From positions 45,528 to 109,527 of the forward strand of contig DXMK01000008.1 in NCBI GenBank assembly GCA_019414245.1: a stretch of 64,000 nt of DNA. Direction: 5' to 3'. The notes beneath the pieces are model-generated. The model worked only from the letters and a program-made list of their open reading frames with translations, was not told where the DNA came from and searched no databases. Positions 20,658 through 29,054 of the stretch are shown here, piece after piece. Positions within the stretch are counted from its first letter, which is position 1. Each line of letters begins with the position of its first letter. The stretch comes from Collinsella sp. (lineage in GTDB: Bacteria; Actinomycetota; Coriobacteriia; Coriobacteriales; Coriobacteriaceae). Made by a program: the position numbers and the translations under genes.

Positions 20658-21014
20658 TTACAGTTCCTGTGCCTCGGCAGCGATCTTGGCGGCAGCGTCG
20701 CGGGCGCGCATCATATCCATCGCGCGCTTGTCGAGTACCTTGATCTGGTTGGTCAGCATGACCGCATCGACCACACCCCAGATTACCAAGCCTGTTGAAA
20801 TCGAAAACCCAAGCGCACCAACTGTACCACGAAGGCGCGAGCAGATTGCCGCGACAAGGGCGGAGACGACAACCATCTTGATAAACGAGCCGCGGCGCTC
20901 GCGAAGCGTGCGGGCCTGCGTCACATAGGCAATGCGAGCCGCCTCAGAAGCCTCCGAGCGCATCTGGGCCTCGCGTGCAATGGCCGCCGCCTCAACCGAC
21001 ATACCGCTGGCCAT
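20658..21014 (-). CDS. Small protein with two predicted membrane segments
   Basis: About 118 residues from the ATG at 21014, which has GGAG upstream; an ATG at 21047, touching the previous stop codon, is the alternative (129 residues) but lacks a good site. An N-terminal Ala-rich helix is followed by two hydrophobic segments (MVVVSALVAAICS and FSISTGLVIWGVVDAVML), then a charged helix to the end. It follows the bifunctional-nuclease gene directly, which suggests one transcript. No family is recognised. Confidence 0.65.
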   Translation of the reverse strand: MASGMSVEAAAIAREAQMRSEASEAARIAYVTQARTLRERRGSFIKMVVVSALVAAICSRLRGTVGALGFSISTGLVIWGVVDAVMLTNQIKVLDKRAMDMMRARDAAAKIAAEAQEL

Positions 21015-21047
21015 CAGCGAACACTCCGCAACCCTGCCGCCCCGCAT

Positions 21048-21548
21048 TTAGAAGTCATCGGGGGAGAGCGTATGGACGAACTCGTCGAACTTCTCGAACT
21101 CCTGCTCGTCGTCGACATCCTCGGCGTGGGTGGAAACAGTGCCCAGGCGATTCATGATGTCGTCCTCCACAAACATGGGAGCATTGCTGCGCACGGCAAG
21201 GGCAATGGCATCACTGGGACGAGCGTCGATCTTGCGCTCCTCGCCATCGGCCAGTACGACGATCGTCGCGTAGAACACCGGCGGCTCGGCGCGGACGATC
21301 TCGATGCGCTCGAGCTTGGCGCCCAGGGCGTCAACGGTATCGAGCAACAGATCATGGGTGATCGGGCGCTCGGCGCGGCCGCTATCGATGCCGCGGCTGA
21401 TGGCAGCAGCTTCAAACGAACCAGTCTGAATGGAAAGGGAACGCAGCGGCGCGGGCGAGTCCGATTTGCTGCTGCGCTCACGAAGCACGATAAGCGATGG
21501 CACGGGACCGGCGGCCATGACGATGGTCTCTATGTCGACACGAACCAT
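21048..21548 (-). CDS. Bifunctional nuclease (DUF151/BFN) family protein
   Basis: 166 residues from the ATG at 21548, which has GGAGGTG well placed; an upstream start at 21578 is not supported. The core matches the BFN family: RPITHDLLLDTVDALGAKLERIEI, FYATIVV and the signature ARPSDAIALAVRSNAPMFVEDD. Family members in plants and actinobacteria show DNase/RNase activity; many bacterial members remain uncharacterised. The acidic C-terminal 30 residues are variable. Likely first gene of a short operon with the two genes below it. Confidence 0.85.
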   Translation of the reverse strand: MVRVDIETIVMAAGPVPSLIVLRERSSKSDSPAPLRSLSIQTGSFEAAAISRGIDSGRAERPITHDLLLDTVDALGAKLERIEIVRAEPPVFYATIVVLADGEERKIDARPSDAIALAVRSNAPMFVEDDIMNRLGTVSTHAEDVDDEQEFEKFDEFVHTLSPDDF

Positions 21549-21690
21549 GGAACACCTCCGGTACGTAGCGGTTAACACGCGGCAGCCCGCCGCATTGAAT
21601 AGCTATACTACCCAATCTTTCGCACAGCACACAAAATCAAAGTAGCTAATTTGGGACGGGGCTTTTTTGACTACTTTCAGTAGGTAAGAA

Positions 21691-21722
21691 AAAAGCCCCG
21701 AGGCAACGCCCCAGGGCTCTTC
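21691..21722 (-). terminator. Terminator after tRNA-Ala/tRNA-Ile
   Basis: On the minus strand an AGCCC ... GGGGCT stem with an inner GGGC/GCC stem is followed by TTTTTTC. It lies directly downstream of the 21733 tRNA. Confidence 0.7.
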
Positions 21723-21732
21723 ACAGTTTTGA

Positions 21733-21809
21733 TGGTGGACCTGACAAGATTCGAACTTGTGACCTCCCGGTTATCAGCCGGACGCTCTAACCAACTGAGC
21801 TACAGGTCC
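21733..21809 (-). tRNA. tRNA-Ile, anticodon GAU (copy 2)
   Basis: 77 bases with encoded CCA; acceptor GGACCTG/CAGGTCC, anticodon loop CTGATAA (GAT), T-arm ACAAG-TTCGAAT-CTTGT. Identical to the copy at 21957-22033. Confidence 0.95.
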
Positions 21810-21813
21810 ATCA

Positions 21814-21889
21814 TGGTGGAGGTTAGGGGGATCGAACCCCTGACCTCAGGCTTGCAAAGCCCGCGCTCTCCCAGCTGAGCTAAACCCCC
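21814..21889 (-). tRNA. tRNA-Ala, anticodon UGC
   Basis: 76 bases with encoded CCA; acceptor GGGGGTT/AACCTCC (one G-U), anticodon loop TTTGCAA (TGC). Four bases from tRNA-Ile copy 2, so the two are co-transcribed. Ile(GAU)-Ala(UGC) pairs usually lie in rRNA operons, but no rRNA is present here. Confidence 0.95.
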
Positions 21890-21900
21890 ACGGAGACAGT

Positions 21901-21945
21901 AATAAACACCCCAGCGGCGACTCGGCTCTCGCTGGGGTGTTTATT
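21901..21945 (-). terminator. Hairpin between tRNA-Ile copy 1 and tRNA-Ala
   Basis: 15-bp perfect stem AATAAACACCCCAGC / GCTGGGGTGTTTATT with a 15-base loop. It may end the first tRNA-Ile transcript or act as a processing hairpin in a tri-cistronic precursor. Confidence 0.7.
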
Positions 21946-21956
21946 GCGAAAGAAAG

Positions 21957-22033
21957 TGGTGGACCTGACAAGATTCGAACTTGTGACCTCCCGGTTATCA
22001 GCCGGACGCTCTAACCAACTGAGCTACAGGTCC
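21957..22033 (-). tRNA. tRNA-Ile, anticodon GAU (copy 1)
   Basis: 77 bases, encoded CCA, same sequence as the 21733 copy over the full tRNA. It is the promoter-proximal gene of the cluster. Confidence 0.95.
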
Positions 22034-22047
22034 ATCGCGCAAGGGAT

Positions 22048-22077
22048 ATATTAGACGAGTCGTTACGCGCGCGTCAA
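22048..22077 (-). promoter_or_regulatory. Promoter of the tRNA-Ile/Ala/Ile cluster
   Basis: On the minus strand TTGACG and TAATAT with an 18-base spacer, ending about 15 bases before the first tRNA. Confidence 0.7.
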
Positions 22078-22104
22078 CAACTTTTTTGAAAATCTTTGAG
22101 GGGT

Positions 22105-22241
22105 GTCGGCCCCGGCTGCCCGGCGGCATGCGAAGTCGCCTGCTCGGACAGTCCTGCTCGCACGGAGAGCACATTAAGTGCTCTCCGGCTCGTGCGGAAC
22201 TCGCGATCGACTTCGCATGCCGCCGGGCAGCCGGGGCCGAC
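22105..22241. repeat. 137-base element with perfect 34-base inverted arms
   Basis: Left arm 22105-22138 and right arm 22208-22241 are exact reverse complements over 34 bases. A second nested hairpin in the loop (GAGAGCAC-ATTAA-GTGCTCTC, with outer GCACG/CGTGC) gives a two-storey cruciform or RNA hairpin. No frame codes for a likely protein. It lies between the gyrA terminator and the tRNA-Ile promoter and looks like a small mobile repeat or a structured RNA. Confidence 0.85.
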
Positions 22242-22262
22242 GCGAGGTTCAAGATTGTCAAA

Positions 22263-22294
22263 AAAGCGGTCGGCGCGCAGTGCGCCGACCGCCG
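22263..22294 (-). terminator. Terminator of gyrA
   Basis: GC-rich stem GCGGTCGGCGC / GCGCCGACCGC followed by TTTTTT on the minus strand, about 40 bases after the gyrA stop. Confidence 0.88.
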
Positions 22295-22332
22295 ATATAT
22301 GGGGTCTGATATTTTCTACCAGCTAGTTCCTC

Positions 22333-25074
22333 TTACTCGTCTAGGAGATCCTCTGGCATGTCGTTGCCGTCGCCTAGATCGACAGGGGTTTCTTCGGGGG
22401 CAGAGCCGTCTTCTGTGGCTTCGCCTTCGGGCTTCTCCTTGGCGGCCGTCATGCGGGCTACGGCGCAGATGCGGTCGTTGTCGTCGACGGTCATCATCTT
22501 GACGCCCTGGGTAGCGCGGCCAGTCTGGCTGATCTCATCGGTCTTGACGCGAATGACCGTCGCGCCCTCCGTCACGATGAACAGCTCGTGCTGCGGGCCC
22601 ACCGTCTTCATGGCCGCGAGGTTACCCTTACGCTCGGTCATTTGGATGGTGTAGACGCCCTGGCCGCCGCGATTCTGCTCCGGGTAGTCCGCGACCGGCG
22701 TGCGCTTGCCGTAGCCGCGCTCGGTGATGACGAATAGATCGCCGTTGCCGTTAGTGACTTCCATGCCCAGAACGCTCACGCCGTCCTTCATACCGATACC
22801 GCGAACGCCGCTGGTATCGCGGCCGGTGGCGCGCACCTGCTCCTCGGAGAACATGATCGCCTTGCCCGCGGTGGTGGCCAGGATAATCTTGTCGCCCTCG
22901 CGCACGCGGCGCACGTTCAGCAGCGCGTCGTCGTCACGCAGGTTGATAGCGATCAGGCCGTCGCGACGGCTGCGGTCATATGCGCTCATCACGGTCTTCT
23001 TGACCATGCCGCTCTTGGTGGCAAACATCAGGTACTCGTCGGCAGGGAACTCGCGGCAGCTGATGACGCTCGCGATCTTCTCGCCCTCCTCGAAGGGCAG
23101 CAGGTTGACGATCGCGGTACCGCGCGCCTGGCGCGTACCCACCGGCAGCTCGTGCACCTTCAGGCGATAGACCTTGCCCTTGCTCGAGAAGAACAGCACG
23201 TACTCGTGCGTGGACGCGATGAACATCTCGTCGATGACATCGTCCTCTTTGAGGTTGACGCCCGACACGCCCTTGCCGCCGCGTTTCTGGGCGCGGTAGG
23301 CGGCCACCGGGATGCGCTTGACATAGCCGGTGTGGGTGATGGTCACGACCATGTCCTCGTCGGCAATGAGGTCCTCGACGTCCAGGTCCTTCTCGACCTG
23401 GCTGATCTCGGTGCGGCGCTTATCGCCAAACTTCTTGGAGATCTCGCGCATCTCTTCCTTAATGACGCCCAGGATCTTCTCCTCGTGCACCAGCAGGTCC
23501 TCGTAGTAGGCGATGGCGCGGCGCAGGCCGTCCAGCTCTTCCTGAATCTTGTCGCGCTCCAGGCCGGTCAGGCGGCGCAGCTTCATCTCGAGGATGGCCG
23601 TGGTCTGCTCGGGCGTAAAGCCAAAGCGCTCGATCAGGCGGCCGCTGGCCTCGGAGTCGGTCTGCGAGGAACGGATGATGCTGATGACCTCGTCGATATG
23701 GTCAAGGGCCATCAGGTAGCCCTCGAGGATATGCGCGCGGGCCTGGGCCTTCTTAAGGTCGAAGCGGGTGCGGCGGGTGACGACGTCGACCTGGTGGTCG
23801 ATGTAGTGCTGCAGCATCTCGCGCAGGCTCAGGCATTTGGGAACGCCGTTGACAAGCGCCAGGTTGTTGGCGCCAAAGGTCGTCTGCAGCGAGGTGTACT
23901 TATACAGGTTGTTAAGCACGACCTGCGGAATGACGCCCTTCTTGAGTTCGATGACCAGACGGATACCCTTCTGGTTGGACTCATCGCGCATATCCGAGAT
24001 GCCCTCGATGCGCTTGTCGTTGACGAGCTGGGCGATCTTCTCCTGCAGGGTGCCTTTGTTGACCATGTAGGGAATCTCGGTAAAGACCAGGCGGCTGCGG
24101 CCGGTCTTGGTGGACTCCACGTGAGCCTTGGCGCGCACGGTAATGGAGCCGCGGCCGGTCTCGTAGCTCTGCTTAATACCGGCACTGCCCATGATGATGG
24201 CGCCGGTGGGGAAGTCCGGACCGGGCATGATCTGCATGAGCTCGTCGACAGTGGCGTCGGGATTATCGATCAGGTAGCAGGTTGCCTCGATCGCCTCGGT
24301 GAGGTTATGTGGGGCGATATTGGTGGCCATGCCGACGGCGATGCCCTGGCTACCGTTGACCAGCAGGTTGGGGAAGCGCGCAGGCAGTGCCACGGGCTCG
24401 GCGAGCGATTCGTCGTAGTTGGGCTGCCAGTCGACGGTATCCTTCTGCAGGTCACGCAGCAGTTCCATGGCGGGCTTGGCCAGGCGGCTCTCGGTGTAAC
24501 GCATGGCTGCCGCGCCGTCGCCGTCGATGTTGCCGAAGTTGCCGTGACCGTCGATGAGCGGCGTGCGCATGGAGAACCACTGCGCCAGGCGGACCATGGC
24601 CTCATAGACCGCGGAGTCGCCATGCGGGTGGTACTTACCGATAACTTCGCCGACCGTCCAGGCCGACTTCTTGTGCGGGCGGTTGGGGTAGATGCCGCTC
24701 TCGTTCATCGCGTACAGGATGCGGCGGTGCACCGGCTTTAAGCCATCGCGCACGTCCGGCAGGGCGCGCGCCGTGATGACCGACATCGAATACTCGATAA
24801 ACGACTGCTTCATCTCGCGGCCAAACTCCGAAATCTGGAGCTGGCCGCCGTTGATATCCTCGCCGGCCGAGGCGCCACGATCGACTTCGCCAAAGCTCTC
24901 CTCGAGCTCACCGTCGTCGTCCTCTTCCTCGTCATCATCGGCATCGGGGTTATAGGCGTCAGGATCACCGTCCTCGCCCTGCTCAGCGCGGGCAAGCAGG
25001 CGCTTCAGATCGTCGGGCATGCCGGCATCGCCGGCCTCGCCCATACCCTCGTTATTGTTGATATCGTCTGCCAC
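22333..25074 (-). CDS. gyrA: DNA gyrase subunit A, with long acidic N-terminal extension
   Basis: 913 residues. The conserved breakage-reunion domain starts only near residue 88 (MKQSFIEYSMSVITARALPDVRDGLKPVHRRIL); the first 80 residues are strongly acidic (a run of Asp and Glu at about 44-58) and probably disordered. Catalytic Tyr193 lies in AAMRYTESRL. The quinolone-determining region reads HPHGDSAVYEAM, with Ser154 and Glu158 at the positions of E. coli Ser83 and Asp87. The C-terminal DNA-wrapping domain includes a GyrA-box-like QKRGGKG. With GyrB it introduces negative supercoils using ATP. Confidence 0.95.
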   Translation of the reverse strand: MADDINNNEGMGEAGDAGMPDDLKRLLARAEQGEDGDPDAYNPDADDDEEEDDDGELEESFGEVDRGASAGEDINGGQLQISEFGREMKQSFIEYSMSVITARALPDVRDGLKPVHRRILYAMNESGIYPNRPHKKSAWTVGEVIGKYHPHGDSAVYEAMVRLAQWFSMRTPLIDGHGNFGNIDGDGAAAMRYTESRLAKPAMELLRDLQKDTVDWQPNYDESLAEPVALPARFPNLLVNGSQGIAVGMATNIAPHNLTEAIEATCYLIDNPDATVDELMQIMPGPDFPTGAIIMGSAGIKQSYETGRGSITVRAKAHVESTKTGRSRLVFTEIPYMVNKGTLQEKIAQLVNDKRIEGISDMRDESNQKGIRLVIELKKGVIPQVVLNNLYKYTSLQTTFGANNLALVNGVPKCLSLREMLQHYIDHQVDVVTRRTRFDLKKAQARAHILEGYLMALDHIDEVISIIRSSQTDSEASGRLIERFGFTPEQTTAILEMKLRRLTGLERDKIQEELDGLRRAIAYYEDLLVHEEKILGVIKEEMREISKKFGDKRRTEISQVEKDLDVEDLIADEDMVVTITHTGYVKRIPVAAYRAQKRGGKGVSGVNLKEDDVIDEMFIASTHEYVLFFSSKGKVYRLKVHELPVGTRQARGTAIVNLLPFEEGEKIASVISCREFPADEYLMFATKSGMVKKTVMSAYDRSRRDGLIAINLRDDDALLNVRRVREGDKIILATTAGKAIMFSEEQVRATGRDTSGVRGIGMKDGVSVLGMEVTNGNGDLFVITERGYGKRTPVADYPEQNRGGQGVYTIQMTERKGNLAAMKTVGPQHELFIVTEGATVIRVKTDEISQTGRATQGVKMMTVDDNDRICAVARMTAAKEKPEGEATEDGSAPEETPVDLGDGNDMPEDLLDE

Positions 25075-25150
25075 GTTACCTCCTCATGGTTTGCGTGGTC
25101 CATTAGTTCCCTGCCACGGAGACGAATTACCGGGAACACCGGATAACCCT

Positions 25151-25257
25151 CCTAGGTTTTCCAGGTGCCCCAGGTTGCCCTGAAGGATGAGGGCGCGCGC
25201 CTTGCGTGCGGCGCCCGAAATCCTGAAGGGCAAGATGGGGTGCCTGGGAAAGCTAGG
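25151..25257. repeat. Long imperfect palindrome between gyrB and gyrA
   Basis: Arms of about 45 bases (25151-25199 and 25209-25257) pair with a few mismatches, for example CCAGGTGCCCC with GGGGTGCCTGG and TTGCCCTGAAGGAT with ATCCTGAAGGGCAA. The right arm includes the gyrB stop codon. It forms a strong RNA hairpin in the gyrB-gyrA transcript and lacks a clear T-run. Confidence 0.8.
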
Positions 25258-27283
25258 CGTCTAAGAAACGCGCATCGTGCGCGTGTTTTTCAATGTACTC
25301 GCGGCGATAGCCGACCTCGGAACCCATGAGCTCGCGCACGGCGCGGTCCGCCACCACGGCGTCCTCGATCGACACGCGCTGCAGGATGCGGGTCTTGGGG
25401 TCCATCGTCGTCGAGGCAAGCTGCTTGGGGTCCATCTCGCCCAGGCCCTTGTAGCGCTGGACGGTATAGCCCTTGCGCTTCTTGGTGATCTTGCCGTCCT
25501 TGGCCTTGCCGTCCTCGTCGTTATCGTCGGGGTTCAGGCCCAGACTCTGGATGGTATCGCGCAGGATCTCGTCTTCGGGCTGGCGGCCGTTGGGATACAC
25601 GTAGTGGATCTTGTTGCGCACCTTAATGCCAAAGATGGGCGGGCAGGCAACATAGACGTAGCCGGCATCGATCAGCGGACGCATGTACTTGTAGAAGAAC
25701 GTCAGCAGCAGGATGCGGATATGCGCGCCGTCGACGTCTGCATCGGTCATGATGATGATCTTGTGGTAGCGCGCCTTGGTGATATCGAAGTCGCCGCCGT
25801 CGCCGGCACTCGTCGTGACGCCGCAGCCGATCGCGGTAATCAATGACTGGATGGTGTCACTCGAGAACGCGCGATGGTCACCAACGCGTTCGACGTTCAA
25901 AATCTTGCCGCGCAGGGGCAGAATCGCCTGGATGTCTCGGCGACGGCCGTCCTTGGCTGAACCGCCTGCCGAGTCGCCCTCTACGATGAAGAGCTCGGTC
26001 AGCTCGGCATCGCGCACCGAGCAGTCGGCGAGCTTACCGGGCAGGGACGCCGTCTCGAGCAGGCTCTTGCGGCGGGTCGCTTCGCGCGCCTTGCGAGCGG
26101 CGTTGCGGGCCTTGCATGCCTGTTGGGCCTTCTTGACGATCTCGCGAGCGGGCTTGGGATGCTCCTCGAGGTAATCGGCGAGGCCGTCGGTCACGATCTT
26201 GAGCGTCAGCGCGCGCATATAGGAGCTGCCGAGCTTGGCCTTGGTCTGGCCCTCAAATTGCGGGTCGGGCAGCTTGACCGAGATAACGGCCGAAAGGCCC
26301 TCGCGCACATCGTCGCCGGTCAGGTTGGCGTCTTTTTCCTTGAGCAGGTTCTGCTTGCGCGCGTAATCGTTGATCACGCGGGTGAGCGCGGTGCGGAAGC
26401 CCTCAAGATGCATGCCGCCCTCGGGGGTGTAGATGTCGTTGGCAAACGACATGACGTTCTCGCCGTAGCCGCTATTCCACTGCAGGGAAACCTCGACCTC
26501 GCCCATCTTGGCCACAGGTGCGTCCGGGTCCGATTTACCCTCGATATAGATGGGCTCCTTAAAGGCCTCGGGGACGTCCTTGCCCTCGTTGAGGAACTTG
26601 ACGAAGTCGATGATGCCGCCCTCGTAGCAAAACTCCTCCACGTGGGGAGTCGCCTCGCGCTCGTCGGTCAGCACGATTTTGAGGTTCTTATTGAGGAACG
26701 CCGTCTCCTGCAGACGGTTGTGCAGCGTATCGAAATCGTAAATGCAGGTCTCGAAGATCTCGTCGTCGGGCCAGAAGGTGACGGTGGTGCCCGTCGAATC
26801 CGAGGTGCCCACGACCCCCATCTTCTTGACGGTCTTGCCGCGCGAGAACTCCATCTCGTAGGTGTTGCCGTCGCGACGAACCTGAACGACCACGCGCTTG
26901 GACAGTGCGTTGACGACGGAGATGCCCACGCCGTGCAGGCCGCCCGAGACCTTATAGGCCGAGTTATCGAACTTACCGCCGGCGTGCAAGATCGTCATGA
27001 CAACCTCGAGCGTCGGAATCTTTTTAACAGGGTGCTCGTCGACGGGGATGCCGCGCCCGTTGTCGACGACCGTGATGGAGTTGTCGGCGTGGACCGTCAC
27101 CTGGATCTCGGTGCAGAAACCGGCCATGGCCTCGTCGACGGAGTTGTCAACGATCTCCCACACCAGGTGATGCAGACCGCTGGCGCTCGTCGAGCCGATA
27201 TACATGCCCGGGCGCTTACGAACGGCCTCGAGACCTTCGAGAATCTTAATCTCGCCGCCATCGTAATCGTTTTCGTTTGCCAC
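25253..27283 (-). CDS. gyrB: DNA gyrase subunit B
   Basis: 676 residues from a GTG at 27283 with GAAGGAGG just upstream; an in-frame TTG six codons earlier overlaps that site and is unlikely. The GHKL ATPase domain shows EIVDNSVDEAMAGF, VVDNGRGIPV and GGLHGVGISVVNALS; the TOPRIM domain shows ELFIVEGDSAGGSAK; the C-terminal part has VQRYKGLGEMDPKQL. It powers gyrase by ATP hydrolysis. A terminator upstream (27333-27362) and its own promoter suggest a separate unit from recF. Confidence 0.95.
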   Translation of the reverse strand: MANENDYDGGEIKILEGLEAVRKRPGMYIGSTSASGLHHLVWEIVDNSVDEAMAGFCTEIQVTVHADNSITVVDNGRGIPVDEHPVKKIPTLEVVMTILHAGGKFDNSAYKVSGGLHGVGISVVNALSKRVVVQVRRDGNTYEMEFSRGKTVKKMGVVGTSDSTGTTVTFWPDDEIFETCIYDFDTLHNRLQETAFLNKNLKIVLTDEREATPHVEEFCYEGGIIDFVKFLNEGKDVPEAFKEPIYIEGKSDPDAPVAKMGEVEVSLQWNSGYGENVMSFANDIYTPEGGMHLEGFRTALTRVINDYARKQNLLKEKDANLTGDDVREGLSAVISVKLPDPQFEGQTKAKLGSSYMRALTLKIVTDGLADYLEEHPKPAREIVKKAQQACKARNAARKAREATRRKSLLETASLPGKLADCSVRDAELTELFIVEGDSAGGSAKDGRRRDIQAILPLRGKILNVERVGDHRAFSSDTIQSLITAIGCGVTTSAGDGGDFDITKARYHKIIIMTDADVDGAHIRILLLTFFYKYMRPLIDAGYVYVACPPIFGIKVRNKIHYVYPNGRQPEDEILRDTIQSLGLNPDDNDEDGKAKDGKITKKRKGYTVQRYKGLGEMDPKQLASTTMDPKTRILQRVSIEDAVVADRAVRELMGSEVGYRREYIEKHAHDARFLDA

Positions 27284-27306
27284 ACGTCCTCCTTCAGTCA
27301 AGAAAA

Positions 27307-27335
27307 TGTGTACAGCCTTACTAGTTTATCGTAAA
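27307..27335 (-). promoter_or_regulatory. Possible promoter of gyrB
   Basis: TTTACG and TACACA with a 17-base spacer on the minus strand, 24 bases before the gyrB start. The boxes are weak matches to consensus. Confidence 0.4.
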
Positions 27336-27362
27336 AAAATACCCTCGGGAATGAGGGTATTT
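27333..27362 (-). terminator. Terminator after the DUF721 gene
   Basis: 10-bp stem AAATACCCTC / GAGGGTATTT with a 6-base loop and a long T-run on the minus strand. Confidence 0.9.
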
Positions 27363-27388
27363 GGCTCTACAAGGCCACCAGATGCGAT

Positions 27389-27952
27389 TTAAGGCTCTTT
27401 TTTGCTTTGCACGCCCTTGGCCCACTCGGCACTGGCTCTCATGGCATTCTCGAGGGCCTCGCGCAGTTTTTGGTCTTCGATGGGCGCCACTTGGCGCTCA
27501 ATCTCGGTGCGCTCGGCCTCACTTAGGTCGGCGTGCGGGGCCGGCGGGTGCTCGGTCGTCGCCGGGCGCAGGCGCTCCTTGGCGGCGGGCGGCGTGTGAC
27601 CGGGTGCGGTGGTTTTGAACACCAGGCCGTCCACATGCGCACCGGCGCGCTCCATGCGCGCGCGGATGATCTCACGCAACAGCGTCATTTCCTGCGTCCA
27701 CGAGGGCGAATCGAGATATACCAGCAGTTCATTGGACTCGGGCAGGTAGCGCAGACCCGTCACATGCCGCCCCTCGCGCGTGCCCGAGCACACCGCGTTC
27801 CACGCGCGATAGACCGCGCGCGACTCCTCGGCAGCCTCCATCTGCGCGCGGCGCTTAGGCGTTGCAGCCGCCAGGATGCGCTGGCGCTCTGCGTTCAAAA
27901 ACCCACTGAAGGCGACCGTTTCGCTCTCGCGCTCGTAATTAGCACGTCTCAC
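27389..27952 (-). CDS. DUF721 (DciA-like) protein
   Basis: 187 residues from a GTG at 27952, overlapping the recF stop by 14 bases. The central DUF721 fold is visible around residues 45-110 (AVYRAWNAVCSG, GLRYLPESNELLVYLDSPSWTQEMTLLREIIRARM). In some bacteria DUF721 proteins (DciA) act as ancestral loaders or partners of the DnaB helicase, which fits this place next to recF, dnaN and dnaA and the absence of a DnaC-like loader. The C-terminal third is Pro/Ala/Glu-rich and variable. Function here is inferred from family and position. Confidence 0.8.
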   Translation of the reverse strand: MRRANYERESETVAFSGFLNAERQRILAAATPKRRAQMEAAEESRAVYRAWNAVCSGTREGRHVTGLRYLPESNELLVYLDSPSWTQEMTLLREIIRARMERAGAHVDGLVFKTTAPGHTPPAAKERLRPATTEHPPAPHADLSEAERTEIERQVAPIEDQKLREALENAMRASAEWAKGVQSKKEP

Positions 27953-29045
27953 CCATGCTCACCACCTTGGCTCGATCAAGCAGGTCATCGGTAAAATACC
28001 CCAGGTTGGTCGTGGTTATGACCGTCTGGATATCATCGCCGATCAACCGCAGGAAAGCACCGCGACGCTCGCCGTCGAGCTCGCTCATCACGTCGTCCAA
28101 AAGCAGCAGTGGGGCGGTGCCCAGGACATCGCGAGCCACGGCCACCTCCGCCACCTTCCAGGCCAGCACCAACGTTCGCTGCTGGCCTTGGCTGGCAAAC
28201 GAACGGGCGGAGCGACCCGCCACGGTAAACTCAATCTCATCGCGATGCGGTCCCACCAACGTCACGCCGCGGCGAATTTCCTCGTCGGCGTGCTCATCAA
28301 GGGCGGCCAGCATGCGCTCGTACGCCCAGCCCTTCAGCTCTTCGCGATCCCCGACCTGGGGCAAATCCCCCAGCGTGGACGTATAGGTCACGTTGGCAGC
28401 CTCACCGGACGCCACTTGCCCGTAGGCAGTACGCACATGGCCCGCCAGCCGGTCGAGCAGGGCCAACCGGTGCACGAGCAGAGCCGCGCCCGCGCGGGCA
28501 ATCGAATCGTTCCACGCGCCGAGCATCTCGCGGCAGCACCAGGCCTCCTTGAGCAAGGCGTTACGCTGGGTCACGCAGCGACCATAGGTGCTCGCAAGAT
28601 CGGCATAGCGTGCGCTCAGTTGCATGCCAAAGTCGTCGAGGGCGGCGCGGCGCACACTGGCGCCTCGCTTAACCATGTCCAGATGGTCGGGGCAAAACAG
28701 CACGCTCGGCAGAACCCCGCGCACACCGGCGGCAGAGCATCTCTTGCCGTTGCGGCTAAACGAGCGTTTACCGTCCTCCGCGCTCAATCCCATATCAAGC
28801 ACGCGGCCGTCGCCCTCGAGCCTCAGCTCTACCTCGCACGAGCCCACGCCATCATGGACGAGCTCGGCGGCGGTCGGATGCCTAAACGAGGCGCCGCTCG
28901 TCAGCAGCTGCAGCGCCTCTATGAGATTGGTCTTTCCCGCCGCGTTGGGTCCCGCAAGTATCGTCACGCCCTCGTCCAAGGCAAGGCGATAGCTATCGAA
29001 GCTGCGGTAATGCGCAACGGAAAGATCACGGGCGAACATGGTCAT
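27939..29045 (-). CDS. recF: DNA replication and repair protein RecF
   Basis: 368 residues, SMC-like ABC ATPase. Walker A is GPNAAGKTNLIEAL (about 33-46), the signature region is FASQGQQRTLVLAWK and Walker B is LLLLDDVMSELD. RecF loads RecA at gaps by way of RecO and RecR. It starts 9 bases after the dnaN stop, so it is translated from the dnaN-recF transcript. Confidence 0.94.
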   Translation of the reverse strand: MTMFARDLSVAHYRSFDSYRLALDEGVTILAGPNAAGKTNLIEALQLLTSGASFRHPTAAELVHDGVGSCEVELRLEGDGRVLDMGLSAEDGKRSFSRNGKRCSAAGVRGVLPSVLFCPDHLDMVKRGASVRRAALDDFGMQLSARYADLASTYGRCVTQRNALLKEAWCCREMLGAWNDSIARAGAALLVHRLALLDRLAGHVRTAYGQVASGEAANVTYTSTLGDLPQVGDREELKGWAYERMLAALDEHADEEIRRGVTLVGPHRDEIEFTVAGRSARSFASQGQQRTLVLAWKVAEVAVARDVLGTAPLLLLDDVMSELDGERRGAFLRLIGDDIQTVITTTNLGYFTDDLLDRAKVVSMGETC

Positions 29046-29054
29046 GGCGCAGCG

